A stretch of 7,146 nucleotides of DNA from Roseimaritima sp. (GTDB taxonomy: Bacteria; Planctomycetota; Planctomycetia; Pirellulales; Pirellulaceae): NCBI GenBank assembly GCA_007124075.1, contig SLFV01000586.1, positions 1-7,146 on the forward strand, read 5' to 3'. Numbering within the stretch: position 1 is the first letter of the stretch; the number at the start of each line of letters is the position of its first letter. Below the pieces are notes generated by a model. It saw nothing but the letters and a program-made list of their open reading frames with translations. It was not told where the DNA came from and did not search any database. Shown piece by piece: positions 6,885-7,146 of this stretch. A program made the position numbers and the translations under genes.

Positions 6885-7146
6885 TCAAGTCTCGCTACTG
6901 GCCAGTTGCTGGCGCACCACCCCCAACACTCGCTCCTGCACGTCAACTAGCTGCCCGTCCTGAAACGCCCCGGCAGCAGCCTTGTGCCCCTCTCCGTTGA
7001 ACTGCTTGGCAATCTGGTTGCAATCCAATGCGCAGCGGCTTCGAAAACTAATCTTGAAACCACCTGTCAGTTGTTCCACAAAAATCATGGCGAACTTTGT
7101 TTGCTCGATTGCCAAAGTCAGATTGATCGCATCCTCGGTATCGCTA
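6885..7146 (-). CDS. DHH/DHHA1 phosphoesterase of NrnA type, C-terminal part (5' end outside window)
   Basis: Open from the right edge of the window to a TGA at 6887-6885, giving 86 visible residues. The visible part is the DHHA1 substrate-binding domain: TEDAINL near the start, then GGFKISFRSR, D-x-x-x-IAKQF, and the glycine-rich GEGHKAAAG (codons at 6995-6969). This order matches bifunctional oligoribonuclease/PAP phosphatases (NrnA), which degrade very short RNAs (nanoRNA) and dephosphorylate pAp. The catalytic DHH domain would be upstream, outside the window. The DHHA1 motif is normally GGGHxxAAG; here the second Gly is Glu. The reading frame continues through a TTG at 7115, which is an internal Leu rather than a start. 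Other DHH proteins (RecJ, manganese-dependent pyrophosphatases) fit less well because of the spacing and the SFRS segment. Confidence 0.88.
   Translation of the reverse strand, partial: SDTEDAINLTLAIEQTKFAMIFVEQLTGGFKISFRSRCALDCNQIAKQFNGEGHKAAAGAFQDGQLVDVQERVLGVVRQQLASSET

Noticed and set aside
1..7146. CRISPR arrays, defence genes, transposases, tRNA or rRNA genes
   Set aside because: No regularly spaced repeats, transposase motifs, or tRNA/rRNA-like sequence were seen on either strand.

Overview
This window looks like chromosomal DNA from a planctomycete, most likely of the Rhodopirellula/Pirellulaceae type. The evidence is a DUF1501 protein directly followed by a secreted c-type-haem/WD40 protein, which is a characteristic planctomycete pairing. 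Other support is the moderate GC content, weak ribosome binding sites, and ordinary housekeeping genes spread over both strands. I see no rRNA, tRNA, CRISPR array, insertion sequence or phage gene.

Left part (1-2562, + strand): the 3' end of a DUF1501 gene overlaps by four bases (ATGA) a 665-residue exported protein. That protein combines a long coiled coil, one CxxCH haem site and about seven WD40 blades. The two genes look translationally coupled. They probably belong to a planctomycete periplasmic gene group that continues upstream of the window.

Middle part (2563-5807): priA (replication-restart helicase) runs on the - strand and converges on the WD40 gene across a 50-base gap that can fold into a nested inverted repeat. 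Divergent from priA is nadD (nicotinate-nucleotide adenylyltransferase) with a clear GGGGAG ribosome binding site. The roughly 190-base region between priA and nadD holds a G-rich tract and a short inverted repeat.

Right part (5808-7146, - strand): an unrecognised soluble protein of about 230 residues lies convergent to nadD. Upstream of it is a roughly 340-base stretch without a convincing gene. At the right edge is the C-terminal end of a DHH/DHHA1 phosphoesterase of the NrnA type, whose 5' part lies outside the window. The - strand genes could form one leftward transcription unit, nrnA-like then hypothetical.

Overall this is mostly an ordinary housekeeping region. I found no convincing new multi-gene system. 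The points most worth a second look are the coiled-coil/haem/WD40 fusion, the unrecognised 230-residue protein, a possible chain of 4-base ORF overlaps on the - strand, a Gly-to-Glu change in the DHHA1 motif, and small repeat structures in the gaps.
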